DNA of 64,000 nucleotides from VXNE01 sp965208745 (GCA_965208745.1 CBDBPN010000004.1:3348001-3412000), one strand, 5' to 3'. Positions 12,701 to 24,288 are shown, counted from the stretch's first letter. The notes: generated from the letters alone by a model not told the origin. Translations and numbers: made by a program.

Positions 12701-15700
12701 CCGTCGTGGCGCTGCGGGCCCCGGCGGTGGCGACGCTGACGATCACCGAGGCATGGGACACGCCCCGCTCGCCGAAGGGACTGGCCGCGACGCCCGCGCC
12801 GGGCAACGAAACGCACGGCCTGGACGCGAGCTGGAAGTCCGTGACGGCGACGCCCGCCGTGGAGGGCTACGTGGTGCGCCACCGGCCGGTGACCGATCCG
12901 CCGGCGGCCTGGACCGATGCGGAGATCCAGCCGGGACTCGCGACGACGCTGACGGGACTGAACGCCGGCACGCGCTACGAGATCCGGGTGTTCGCCAGGA
13001 ACGCGGCGGGCGACGGCGCGGAGTCGGGCAGCGTGTTCGCGTACACGGCGGACGGGGGCTGCCCGATGGCGGCGCCGGCGGTGACGACGCCGGAGGGCGC
13101 GCGCGCGCACTCCGACCTGAACGTCTCCTGGCAGGCGCCGGCGTGCGGCTCGTCGCTGTCGGGGTACCGGGTGCGTTACCGCGAAGACCCCGACGTGGAG
13201 AACGTGGAGAACGACTGGATCGAGATCGCGGCGGCGGGCACGGCCGCGACGCTCACCGGCCTCACGCCGGACACTGCGTGGACGGTGGCGGTGCGGGCCG
13301 TCGCCGTCGGCGGCGACAAGGGACCCTGGTCGCCAGCCGGCATGGGGCGCACGGGGCTCGACACCCGGCTGCCGCCGCGCATGGGCGCTCCGCTGGTGGC
13401 GCCGCACGCGGTGGATGGGGCCTCCCGGCTGGAGGCCACCTGGACGCGGGTGACCTGGACGGACGAGAACGACGTGGTGCACCCGATCACCGAGTACCAG
13501 TACCGCCACCGGCCCGATGGCGGCGTCGCCTGGACGGCGGAGACGGGGGCGCAGGCAACCTCCCAGGAGACGACGGCCATGACGCGCTCGATCTCGGGGC
13601 TGGCGGTCGGAACCTGGCACGAGGTGCAGGTGCGGGCGGTGAACCGCATGAGCGGCATCGCGTATCCTGGCAAGTGGTCGGCGCCGGGGCGCGGGCGCAC
13701 TTGGGGCGCCCCGGACCCGGTGGAGGAACCATGGGCGTCCCTGACCGGTTCCGGAGTGGAGGTGGCGTGGGACGCGCCGCACGACGGCGGCTCGCCGATC
13801 ACCGACTACGACGTCGAGTACAAGGTGAAGGACTCGGGCGGCTGGGACCCGCACAACTATGCGGGCTGTTCCATGGGGACGTGCGCGACCGAGACGTCCA
13901 TCGACGCGGTGGCGAGGAAGGTGCGGGTGCGCGCGGAGAACGCGCTGGGCATGGGCGAGTGGTCGCCGGCCGCGAACGTGCAATCGCGCAAGCTGCTGCG
14001 GGTGTCCTACGGCGCGTCGGCGGCCACGGTCAACGAGGGCGAGTCGCTGCTGGTGACCGTGCGGCTGGACAGCGCCGCGGACCGGTCGGTGTCGGCGCCG
14101 GTGACGAAGACCGGCGATGCGACCGCGTTCCGGCTGGACGGCCTGGGCCCCGACGAGACCGCGGCGTTCGGCCTGGGCACGACGGAGCAGACGTTCACGT
14201 TCGTCGCGCTGCAGGACGAGGACGATGACGACGAGAAGGTCACCCTCGGGTTCGGGACGCTGCCGGACGGGGTGCGCCTGAGGGAGCCCGCCGCGCTGGT
14301 GGTGACGGTCCGCGACGACGAGACCGCGAACGGCCGCCCGTCGTTCGCCGCCGGCGCCGCGGCCACCCGCACCGTGGCGGAGAACGCGGCGGCCGGCACG
14401 GCGGTCGGCGCGCCCCTGACCGCGACGGACCCGGAGGACGACGCGCTGACCTACACCCTGTCCGGCACGCACGCGGCGCTGTTCAGTGTCGACGGGTCGA
14501 GCGGGCAGCTCGAGGTGGGCGCCGACGCGGACCTCGACTTCGAGGGCGCGGTGACGAGCCATGCCGTCACGGTGGGGGTGGGCGACGGCAAGGACGGGGC
14601 CGGCGCGGCGGACACGGCGGTGGACGCCACCATCGCGGTCACGGTGAACGTCACGGACGTGGCGGAGCCGCCCGGCGCGCCGGACGCGCCCGCACTGACG
14701 CCGACGGCGACGACCCTCGCGGTCGCCTGGACGGCCCCGGACAACACGGGTCCGGCGATCACCGGCTACGACGTGCGCCACCGGGCGTCCGGCGATGCGG
14801 ACTGGACGGACGCGGCGTTCGCGGGCACCGGGACCTCGACCACGCTCACCGGGTTGTCCGCCGGCACGGCCCACGAGGTGCGCGTCCGCGCCACCAGCGA
14901 CGAGGGCACCGGCGACTGGTCCGCGTCCGCAGAGGAGAACACGCTGCCGTCCGTGTCGCTGAGCGCCGGCGACCCGAAGCCCGAGATCGCGGACGGCAAC
15001 GCGGCGGTGGCAGTGACGCTGAGCGCCGCGGCGGGCGCGTCGGGCGGCACGCTCAACGGGGCGTGGCTCGAGCGCGACGGCGAAGGCACTGTCACCGTGC
15101 TGGCGGACGACATCGCGCTGACGGACGGCACCGGCGTGACACGCGCGGTGTCCGCGTCGGCGCCGGGGCCGCGGACGTTCGGGTTCCGGGCAACCCACGC
15201 CCTCGACGGTCGGACGCACACATCGACAGAGTGGGTAACGGTCGACTGGCGACCGCGGGTGGTCCTTTCCGCAACCCCGGCGAGCGTCGCCGAGGACGGC
15301 GGCGCGACGAAGATCGCGGTGACGGCGACGCTCACCGGCACGACGCTGTCCGACGCGGCGAAGACGGTGACCGTCGCGGTGGCGGGCGGCACCGCCACGG
15401 CCGGCGACGACTTCGAGGCGGTCGACGGGTTCGCGATCGCGATCGCGGGGAGTACCCGGAGCGCGGACGGCTCGTTCACGCTGACGCCGCTGGTGGACGC
15501 CGACCGCGAAGGGCCGGAGACGGTCGCGGTGACCGGCGCGGCGACCGACGGCGCCCCGGTGACGGTCGTCGGCGCCACCGTGAGCATCGTGGACGCCGAC
15601 CCGAAGCTGACGGTGACCGCGCCGACGAACGGGTACGTCACCGGCACGACCGGCGGCGGCGACGCGAAGACGACGGTGATCGACTGCGGCCCCGGCAACC

Positions 15701-18700
15701 GGACGGACTGCTCGGAAACGCTGGCGAGCGGCACCGTGGTCACGCTGACCGCGACCGCCGACGCCAAGTACCTGTTCGGCGGCTGGAGCGGCGCGTGCAC
15801 CGGCGCCGAAGCCTGCACCCTCACGCTGAACGCCGACAGCACCGTCGGGACGACCTTCGTCGCCGCGCGCAGCCTGACCGTCACGGCGCCGTCGCATGGT
15901 AAGGTGACCGGCAGGATCGGAACCAGGACAGTGATCGACTGCGGCAGCGACTGCTCGGAGACCGTGGCGGACGGCACGCGGGTGGCGCTCAGTGCGAGTC
16001 CCGACAGCGACTACCGGTTCGACGGCTGGGGCGATGCGTGCGCGTCCGAGACGTCGGCCGCCTGCTCCCTGACCCTCGACGCCGACCGCACGGTGAGCGT
16101 GGCGTTCGTGTCCACGGCCATCGTCGGCAAGTGCGACGAGACCGCGGTGGACGGCTGCGCCGCCGGCAATGCGAACACGACGGCGGTCCCCGACACCGAC
16201 AGCCACCACCGGTGGCGCTGCGACGGCAGCGGCGGCGGGGCCAACTCGCCAACGTGCACGAAGCGCAAGCTCGGCTGCGCGTCCGGGACGCGGACGTGGA
16301 GCGCGGGCGGCTACTCCTGCGCCGGCTCGATCGCCTCGGCGACGAGCGGCCAGACGAAGTCGGCGCGGGACATGGACGATCCCACCCGCGGGTCCGCGGC
16401 GTACAAGTGCGACGACGGGGCCTGGCTGGAGCAGGCGGGCGGCACCTGCAGCGTGGATCTGCAGTGCGGCGCCTCCGCGAACGTCTGCATGCCCGACGGG
16501 GTCGAGTCACAAGCTCGGGACGACGCGCCCGCCGAGGACGGCGCGTGCGCCGCAACAGAAGCCTCCGGGTGCCTGAGGGGCACGTACACCAACCGCGACG
16601 ACGTACCGCTCGAAAACGGCGCCTGCGGTGCTATCCGGAACGACTGCGACGGCGGTGACTTCGCTTCCCGCGCCGACACCGCCGGCGAGTACCGGTGGCG
16701 CTGCATCGGCATCGACGCGGAGGATCGCTGGGCCTGCCTCGGGGTCGAGGGGTCGAAGAACTGGAGTTGCAGCTACGGCAACCAGTCGAAGGCGTGCGGC
16801 GTTCCGGTCCCGGCGAAGGACGTCGAGACCTGCGGCGTCGGCGACGTCACCCGCCACGCGTCCGACGCGTCCTGCTCGATCTGCAAGCCGGGCTACAAGC
16901 GTCACAACGGCGTCTGCGTGGAGTTGCCGGCGTGCGGCGCCGCGGAGGACAAATGCGACGCGGGCACCTGGGCGGAGCGGGCCGACACCCTCCGTCCGGC
17001 CACCAACAGGTGGTATTGCCGGGCGGCCGGCGAGAGTGAGTCGTGCCGCGATTCCGCGCCGCCGCCGAACTGCGGGGACAACCAGGAGTACGCGCTGGAC
17101 GCGTCGAACGAACTGACCTGCAGGTGCGTGAGCGGCCATCACCTGCACGGGGGCAAATGCGTCCGGGATCCGATGTGTTCGGCCCCGCTCGTGGAGAACG
17201 AGTGCAAGGTCGGCACCGCCACGGGTTTCACGGACACGGCGGTGTACGGAGCCTGTGAGGCCACCGAGACGGAAGGCTGCGTGACGCCGGGCGGCGGCGC
17301 CTTCGAGGACGCGCCGAACACTCCCAAAGCGGATGGGAAGTGCGGCGCAAAGAAGAACTCCTGCCTCTCGGGTACGACCGACAACGAGGCGCAAACCACA
17401 TCCGAGTACACATGGGATTGTCTCGGCATCGCGGGCTCGAAGAACTGGAGCTGCGAGGGGAGTGCCGGCAGGAAGGAGTGGGGCTGCGAGAACGGAGATC
17501 CCAACAAGACACAGTCCTGCGGGCTCCCGTCGCCGGGAAGCAGCCAATCCTGCGGCGAGGCCATTGCCGCGGTGGATTACCTCGGCTGCTATGTCTGCAA
17601 GCCGGGCTACAAGCGCCACAACGGCGTCTGCGTGGAGTTGCCGGCGTGCGGCAACGCGGAGGACGAGTGCGACGCGGGCACTTGGGCGGAGCGGGCCGAC
17701 ACGCTCGGTCCGGCCACCAACAGATGGTATTGCCGGGCGGCCGGCGAGAGTGAGTCGTGCCGCGATTCCGCGCCGCCGCCGAATTGCGGGGACAACGAAG
17801 AGTACGCGCTGGACGCGTCGAACGAACTGACCTGCAAGTGCGAGAGCGGCTATCACATGCACGGGGGCAAGTGCGTCCGGGATCCGATGTGTTCGAACCC
17901 GCTGGTCGAAAACAAATGCGAGGTGGGAACGCCGGAGAACTTTAGGAACACTTCAGTCCACGCCGTCTGCGAGACAACCGAGGCGAAAGGCTGCAGGCCC
18001 GGCGTGTTTCATGACGAGCAGGACAAGGATCCGGTTCACGGAGTCTGCGGCAGCGCTACGAACACCTGCGCCCCCGGCAAAGTGGCCAACAAGCGCACGC
18101 AAGGCGGGAAGAACCTGTGGGACTGCCTGGGGACCGACGGGTCGAAAAACTGGAGCTGCCTTGGCTCCGACGGTCGAGCGACTTGGAACTGCGCGAGCGC
18201 ACTGCAGGAGGCGTCCTGCGCCATGGACGCTTCCGGGAGTAACGCGCCGTCTTGCAGCGAGGCCGATGCGGCGAATCATGCGCGCGACTGCTTCACTTGC
18301 AGGACCGGATTCACGAAGGTCGATGACACCTGCGTGAAGTTCTACACCCTGACGGTCATCGTCGAGCCGGCCGACACGGGGACGGTGACGGGCGGTGGTT
18401 TCAACTGCACCGGTGTCTGTTCGAAGAAGTTCCAGGCAGGTACCGATGTCGGCCTCACGGTTACTCCCATGGCGGGTCACGAGTGCAGATTCGGTGCTGG
18501 CAAAACTGCGAGTACCGTGACGATGACAAGTGACAAGACCGCGAAAGCAGTCTGCAGGGCACTCTTGGAAGCCGACGCGGGCGGACCGTACGACGCGAAG
18601 TTCGTTCGCGTCCCTGTGCCCATAGTCATCGGTTCCAGCTTCTACGTCGCGGGTGTCACAGCGACGGCCACGGGCGGGGTGTTGCCCTACGCGTTCAAGT

Positions 18701-19095
18701 GGTCGGGCAAAACGGCCGGTGCCAGCGCAACTTACATATGGCACGGTCGGCCGACCAACGCGCAAACCACAGTATCGGTCACGGTGACCGACAGCAAGGA
18801 GCCTACGGCCGATACGGATTCCGATGACGCCGTCGTCAACTTCTCCACGGTGAGCGGAGCACAGGCCGGCGCAAGCGACGAGACGGTGAGGTTCGAGGTG
18901 CCCGTGGGTGGCGAAGTGTATTTCATCTGGGGCGAAGACAGTGCGGTGAAAGCGCGCTCCGGCGACTCGCGGGTGGTCAGAGTCAACGTGTCGTCTCCGG
19001 CGATCGAAGTCACTGGCGTGAGCGGGGGCGAGACGGAGGTGGTGGTGGCGACGGAGGCGGGCGAGGAACTGTGGTTGCCGGTGGTGGTCCGCTGA
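9742..19095 (+). CDS. Giant mosaic exported protein, ~3,117 residues, with two compensating frameshifts
   Basis: Probable secreted or surface giant. Order, by approximate residue: signal peptide (1-27); Ig/cadherin-like (NRAPVLAVFPDGVSV); GCC2/GCC3-like Cys-rich repeats (CEPCPTGTERPAGATACATCP, ~150-270); SwmB-like domain (IVSADYAGTTVTLTMSEPV); two Calx-beta units with YTGCRLRL (~413-866); four fibronectin-III-like domains (~1010-1413); Calx-beta; cadherin-like (AENAAAGTAVGAPLTATDPEDD); FN3; Calx-beta; two bacterial repeats with GGWSGAC/DGWGDAC; a long Cys-rich block (~2126-2866); another bacterial repeat; a PKD/SprB-like end. The frame breaks near 10142 (one base missing; then frame 3) and returns at a nine-G run, 10553-10561 (one base extra). 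With both corrected the protein is continuous. It could be assembly error, phase variation or decay. I annotate one gene. Confidence 0.7.
16881..17182 (+). repeat. 302-bp direct repeat, copy 1
   Basis: This stretch and 17595-17896 are nearly identical, offset by 714 bases (238 codons). They encode the same Cys-rich block from CKPGYKRHNGVCVELPACG to GKCVRDPMC. The DNA-level match, tighter than between other units of the protein, indicates a recent in-frame duplication or gene conversion. Confidence 0.85.
17595..17896 (+). repeat. 302-bp direct repeat, copy 2
   Basis: Second copy of the block at 16881-17182; it differs at a modest number of positions, for example KCDAG versus ECDAG and CRCVSGHH versus CKCESGYH. 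The 412 bases between the copies encode related but more diverged Cys-rich sequence. Confidence 0.85.
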
Positions 19096-19098
19096 GGA

Positions 19099-22000
19099 AT
19101 GGGCATCCCTGCAACGACCATCTGCACCGGGAGGGCACCGCAGCTGGAACTCGTTCGACGGGTTCGGGTGCCGGCCGTCCTACTAGGGTTGCTGGTGCTG
19201 GGCGCGCCGGCGCTGGCCGACGGAGTGTCCTTGTTCACGACGGATGCCGGGGCGCCGACAGTAAACGTCGCCGAAACCCAGTTGGCGCCGGATGCTCGGC
19301 AGCGGGTAGCGCGGCTCGACCGGGAGGGTCTCGGTGCGTTGCGGGAGGAGATCCGGGCAGGACGGCCGGCTAGGCTGCGCCTGAACCTGTTCCATGACGT
19401 CGAGTACGAGGCGTCGCTCGAGCACAGCGCGCGCACGACCTCCGGATACTCGCTGTCCGGGCCGCTTGATGGCGTGCCGCTAGGCCGCGTGGTGCTGGTT
19501 GTGGGCGACAGCCTGACCCTGGGAAGGATCTACACGCCGCAGGGCGCGTGGTCCACCCACGCCGCCGGCGAGGTGGCGACCGTTGAGCCGCTCCCGCGCT
19601 CGGTGCAGCGTTGCGAGGCCCTCAGGGCCCCGGCGGTTACCGCCCATCCGGAGGACGGGATGCGGAGCGGTTTCGCATTGCGTACCGACGGTGGAAAGAC
19701 CGCCCCGCGAGCGGCGGCGGAGCCACCGCCGGTCGGGTCGGGCGGGCGGCATGGCGTGCCGGTCGCGGACGACGACGATGCGATGGCCACGGGCGACGGC
19801 AACGTCGTTGACGTGCTGGTGGTGTATCCGTCGTTTGCGCGCGACCTCGAGGGCGGCTACGAGCGGATGCTGTCGCTGATCGAGCTGGACTTCGCGACGG
19901 CCAACGCGAGCTACGCGGCGAGCGGCGTGGACCTGCGCATCGAACTGGCGGCGGCCGTGGAGGTGGAGTACGACCGGTTCGTGGATACGGCGCTCGGCGG
20001 TCGGGGCGTCGATCAGGCCTGGAGCGAAGCGCTCGAACATCTGACGGCGAGGGACGACGGTCACCTCGACGTGGTCCACCGGTTGCGGGACCGCCACGGG
20101 GCGGACCTGGTGCTGCTGCATCTCGGCGGCAAGCCGTTCCAAAGGCTTTTCGACTCATACATCGGAGGGATCGCCTGGACCATGCCCCTAGTCTCCCGCC
20201 AGACCCTGGAGGAACATGGGTTTTCGGTGGCGAGCTCCGGCGACGGCACGTTTGTCGCTCACGAGCTCGGCCACAGCATGGGATTGCATCACGACCGTGG
20301 GAACAACACGCTCAACGAGCCATTTCCTTACAGTCATGGATTCCACTACCGCATCCCGGACAAGAGGTCCGGTCGTCTCAACGACTACGGAACCATCATG
20401 TCGCAGTACAGCGATGTGCCGACGACCGAGTCGGAATTCGTCCTGGCGTTCTCCAATCCGGACCTGGTGCATCCGAACTACCCGGATCTCCGCCTGGGCG
20501 TGCCCGGGGACGAGCCCTCGGATGCGGCGGACGGTCCGGCGAACGCTTCACGCCATCTGAATGCGCTGCGGGTTGTTCTGTCGAACGTGCGTGGGCGGGC
20601 GATCGCGGACTCCTGCCGGTACGAGTTGACGGGAAGCCAAGCGCCGCTACCGTCGGCGGGCGGAACGTATCGGGTTCGGGTGGAGACCCAGGCCCACTGT
20701 CCCTGGATGGCGCGAGGTGGCGACTGGGTGTCGTCGGTCCTGGACGCGGAGGGGATGGGCAGCGGCGACATCCGGTACGAGGTCGGGGCGAACGATGGCT
20801 TCCGGCGCCCAGTCGAAGTCGTTGTCGCCGGGCGGTCGCACAGCCGGCCGCAGACGGGCTCGGCCTCCATCACGCCTGTCTGCGCGCGCTCGGCGGCCAT
20901 CCGGAACGCCCTAATGTTCCAACACGCCGACTATCCGGAAGTGGTGCACGACGGAATCAGGTGCGAGAACTTCGAGTTCGACGCCGCGTTCCTGGCCGGC
21001 GTAAGGTCCCTCGGTTGGGCGCAGGAACTGGAGTTGCAGCCCGGCGATTTAGATGGCCTCTCTGGGCTGGAAGAGCTAGGGCTTCCGACAGGCCGGTTGC
21101 CGACGAACATCTTTTCGGGGCTGATCGGCCTGCGGAACCTCTGGTTGTCCAAAGCCAGATTCGGGGAGGAGCCGAGCGAGCTGCGGGAACTCGTCCCGGG
21201 GGTGTTTCGGGGCGCGTCGGGCCTGAGAAAGCTGACGATATGGGGACACCGAATTGACGTGCTTCGTCCGGGAACCTTTGAGGGGCTGCCACGCCTGCTC
21301 GATTTGGAAGTGAACGGAGCGGGCGAGTCCGGTGTATTCGATGAACCTTCGAACAGACCGTCCACGAGGCTCGCACCCGGTGCGTTCCACGGGATGTCGG
21401 AGTTGCGGAGACTGCGTTTCCAATGGCACGCGATGGGGCCGCTGGAAGCGGGTGCATTCGATGGCCTGACAAACCTGAAGCGGTTACATCTACATGACAA
21501 CGCGTTGCCGTCGATCACGGCGGGCGCGTTCCGCGGCCTTGGCCGATTGACCGAACTGGATCTCCGGGAGAACGGGCTGAAGCGGCTGTCCGGCGGCGTG
21601 TTGGAGGGCCTGACGCGTCTTGAGCATCTGGATCTGTTCGACAATCGGCTCGCCACGCTCGAACCGGGCGCGTTCCGCCACCTGCCCCATCTGACCGGGC
21701 TGATTCTCTGGCAGAACCGGCTGGAGCGACTGCCACCCGGCGCATTCGAGGGCCTGACGCGCCTCGAGTATCTGAGTCTGTCCGGCAATCGACTGACCGA
21801 GCTCGCTCCGGGCGGCTTCTCCGGGTTGCCGAGCCTGCGCGATCTGAACTTGCAGAACAACCGGCTGAGAGATCTGCCCGCCGGGGTGTTTCGGGGCCTT
21901 GAGTCTCTTTACGGCCTCGCTTTGCGACACAACGACCTGGGTACGCTCCGCGCCGGGACCTTCGACGGGCTCGCCAATCTCGATCATCTGTACCTCGAGC

Positions 22001-24288
22001 GGACGAACCTCGCGACACTGGAACCGGGCGTCTTCGATGGGCTGGCGCGGCTCGACGTGCTGGAATTGGACCAGAACCGGCTGCGGCGGCTTGCCCCGGG
22101 TACGCTGCGCGGGCTCGACCTGGCGGGGTTGATCCTGCACGGCAATCCGGGCGCGCCGTTCACGTTCGCGCCGACACCAGTGCTGCTGCCGGAGCCGCAC
22201 GGCGCCGTCGAGGGCGAAGGGCTCCGGGTTACCGTCGATAGCGCACCGGAAGCCCCTTTTCGGATGACCGCGGTCCTGTCCGCCGCGGGGGGAACGTTCG
22301 TCGGGAGCGCAACGCCCTCAAGGGCGCGGCTGCGGATCGAAGCCGGAGAGAGCCGGTCCGGCTATCTGGCCCAGGTGGTCCCCGACGGCGACGGTCCGGT
22401 GACCGTGCGCATTGACCAGGTGGAATGGGAGAATCCGAGGAGGCCGCCACCCCCGCCACCGTCGGGCGGGGGCATCTCCTTGTACATCGACTTCCAGCGA
22501 TACTACACGAGCTTGGGCGTGGCGCCGGGGAACCCGTTGGTGCTGTACGGCTTTCCCGACATCGGGCTGACGCGAGGTCAAGGGCCCGCGGTGTTCGACC
22601 TCGCGCAGGTGTTCTCGTTTTACCTCGGTACGGCGACGGACATCGCGGCCTCTTCCGGCGACCCGGCCATCGCCACGGTCAGCGTCCGGGACGGATCGCT
22701 CGTCGTCTCGCCGCGTGGCACGGGCACGGTACGGGTCACGGTCACGGCGACCGGTGCGGACGGCGCCGCGGTAACGCGGAGCTTCGTGGTGAACGTGCGT
22801 GTTCCTTCCGTACCGTTGCTGCTCTCGGCTGGCCACTACGGGAGGGAGGGGTTCGTGCGGGTGATCAACCATACGGACAAGGCGGATACGGTGCACATCA
22901 CAGCGATAGACGATGCCGGGAACCCGCATGGACCGGTGCGGCTGCGCCTGCGGCCGTACGGCGCCGCCCAGTTCAATTCCACGGACTTGGAACAAGGCAA
23001 CGAGGCCAAGCGCCTGCTGGAAGGCGTCGGCGTCGGGGAAGGCGACTGGCGTCTGGAGTTCGAGAGCGACCTCGACATCGAGGCGCTGTCCTACGTGCGC
23101 ACCGGGGACGGGTTCCTCACCCCAATCCACGATGCCGCCCCGTTCGCGGACGGCGTGCACCGGATCCCGACCTTCAATCCGGCGAGCAACGTGCGGCAGT
23201 CGAGTCGGCTGCGCGTGATCAACACGGGTCGTGAGGAGGCGGAGGTCACCGTACGCGGAGTCGACGACTCGGGGGCTTCTCCGGGCGGTCCGGTGCGTTT
23301 TTCGGTCCCCGCGGGGGCGGCGCGCGAGTTGGACGCCATGCAACTGGAAGCCGGCGACATGGCCTTGGACGGCGCAATCGGCGATGGTGAGGGCAAGTGG
23401 CGGCTGGCGGTGGAGTCGGAATCGCCCGTGGTGGCCATGAGCCTGCTGGAGAACACGTCGACCGGCCACCTGACGAACCTGTCGTCGGTGCCGGCGCCGC
23501 CGGGAGAGGACGGCGTCCACCACGTCGCGTTCTTTCCGGCGGCGGGCGATGCCCGTGGCAGGGAGGGCTTCGCGCGGGTGATCAACCGCTCCCAGGAAAG
23601 TGGCGTGGTCCGGATCGACGCCTTCGACGACGCGGGCTCGGTCCACGGACCGCTGGAACTCACCGTCGAAGCGGGTGCCGCGGCGCACTTCAATTCTGAG
23701 GATCTGGAGGTGGGTGCGTCAGGCAAGGGACTGATCGGCAGTACCGGCGTGGGCGCTGGCGACTGGCGACTGGAACTGTCGAGCGACCTGGACATCGAGG
23801 TGCTGGCCTACGTGCGCTCGGATGACGGCTTTCTGACCGCGATGCACGATGTGGCGGAGGTCCGCGACGGTCGCCATGAGGTGGCGTTGTTCAACCCCGG
23901 AAGCAACACGAGTCAGGTGGGCTTGCTGCGGCTGACGAACACAACATCCAACGATGTCACAGTGGCGGTCGCGGGGACCGACGACAGCGGGCGCGCGCCA
24001 CCACGCAGAGGCGTGACGTTCGTCACCGTACCCGCGAACGAGGCGCTGACCCTGACTGCGCAGGAACTGGAGGCTGGCGTCGTCTCGGACTTTTTCGCAC
24101 GCCTCGAAGAGGAAGAGACGGGAACGATATGGGATGAGTCCTTCGTTGGCTACTGGGGCCGCTGGCCATTGGGGGATGGTACGGGCAAGTGGCGGCTCTC
24201 CCTGGAGGCGAAGCCTGGCGTGCTGGTCCAAAGCCTGGTGGAGAGTCCGACCGGGCATCTGACGAACTTGTCCACGGCCGGCCGATGA
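19099..24288 (+). CDS. Secreted zincin metalloprotease with leucine-rich repeats and shared C-terminal module
   Basis: Predicted exported zinc protease of 1,729 residues. A hydrophobic signal (VPAVLLGLLVLGAPALADG) precedes a pro-region and a reprolysin-like domain with VDVLVVYPSFARD, then zinc motif HELGHSMGLHHD (H388, E389, H392, H398) and Met-turn YGTIMSQ (M434), the metzincin layout. Residues ~630-1015 form leucine-rich repeats of the LRR_8 type (LTELDLRENGLKRLSGGVLEGL). A proline-rich linker and Ig-like segment lead to two copies of the module also found in the 2813-7825 protein. Start 19099 is 3 bases after the giant gene; its SD (GAGGA) abuts the ATG, so GTG 19168 is an alternative. LRRs probably bind a partner, with the protease acting on it or on neighbouring surface proteins (inference). 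Confidence 0.8.
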   Translation: MGIPATTICTGRAPQLELVRRVRVPAVLLGLLVLGAPALADGVSLFTTDAGAPTVNVAETQLAPDARQRVARLDREGLGALREEIRAGRPARLRLNLFHDVEYEASLEHSARTTSGYSLSGPLDGVPLGRVVLVVGDSLTLGRIYTPQGAWSTHAAGEVATVEPLPRSVQRCEALRAPAVTAHPEDGMRSGFALRTDGGKTAPRAAAEPPPVGSGGRHGVPVADDDDAMATGDGNVVDVLVVYPSFARDLEGGYERMLSLIELDFATANASYAASGVDLRIELAAAVEVEYDRFVDTALGGRGVDQAWSEALEHLTARDDGHLDVVHRLRDRHGADLVLLHLGGKPFQRLFDSYIGGIAWTMPLVSRQTLEEHGFSVASSGDGTFVAHELGHSMGLHHDRGNNTLNEPFPYSHGFHYRIPDKRSGRLNDYGTIMSQYSDVPTTESEFVLAFSNPDLVHPNYPDLRLGVPGDEPSDAADGPANASRHLNALRVVLSNVRGRAIADSCRYELTGSQAPLPSAGGTYRVRVETQAHCPWMARGGDWVSSVLDAEGMGSGDIRYEVGANDGFRRPVEVVVAGRSHSRPQTGSASITPVCARSAAIRNALMFQHADYPEVVHDGIRCENFEFDAAFLAGVRSLGWAQELELQPGDLDGLSGLEELGLPTGRLPTNIFSGLIGLRNLWLSKARFGEEPSELRELVPGVFRGASGLRKLTIWGHRIDVLRPGTFEGLPRLLDLEVNGAGESGVFDEPSNRPSTRLAPGAFHGMSELRRLRFQWHAMGPLEAGAFDGLTNLKRLHLHDNALPSITAGAFRGLGRLTELDLRENGLKRLSGGVLEGLTRLEHLDLFDNRLATLEPGAFRHLPHLTGLILWQNRLERLPPGAFEGLTRLEYLSLSGNRLTELAPGGFSGLPSLRDLNLQNNRLRDLPAGVFRGLESLYGLALRHNDLGTLRAGTFDGLANLDHLYLERTNLATLEPGVFDGLARLDVLELDQNRLRRLAPGTLRGLDLAGLILHGNPGAPFTFAPTPVLLPEPHGAVEGEGLRVTVDSAPEAPFRMTAVLSAAGGTFVGSATPSRARLRIEAGESRSGYLAQVVPDGDGPVTVRIDQVEWENPRRPPPPPPSGGGISLYIDFQRYYTSLGVAPGNPLVLYGFPDIGLTRGQGPAVFDLAQVFSFYLGTATDIAASSGDPAIATVSVRDGSLVVSPRGTGTVRVTVTATGADGAAVTRSFVVNVRVPSVPLLLSAGHYGREGFVRVINHTDKADTVHITAIDDAGNPHGPVRLRLRPYGAAQFNSTDLEQGNEAKRLLEGVGVGEGDWRLEFESDLDIEALSYVRTGDGFLTPIHDAAPFADGVHRIPTFNPASNVRQSSRLRVINTGREEAEVTVRGVDDSGASPGGPVRFSVPAGAARELDAMQLEAGDMALDGAIGDGEGKWRLAVESESPVVAMSLLENTSTGHLTNLSSVPAPPGEDGVHHVAFFPAAGDARGREGFARVINRSQESGVVRIDAFDDAGSVHGPLELTVEAGAAAHFNSEDLEVGASGKGLIGSTGVGAGDWRLELSSDLDIEVLAYVRSDDGFLTAMHDVAEVRDGRHEVALFNPGSNTSQVGLLRLTNTTSNDVTVAVAGTDDSGRAPPRRGVTFVTVPANEALTLTAQELEAGVVSDFFARLEEEETGTIWDESFVGYWGRWPLGDGTGKWRLSLEAKPGVLVQSLVESPTGHLTNLSTAGR

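Noticed and set aside
9786..14228. 1,480-residue frame on the + strand overlapping the giant gene
   Set aside because: Only the part from about 10145 to 10560 is real coding (the shifted piece of the giant gene); the rest is an Arg/Gly-rich shadow.
12304..16209. Long minus-strand open frame opposite the giant gene
   Set aside because: Same effect: low-complexity, arginine-rich product; the + strand has FN3, cadherin and Calx-beta motifs.
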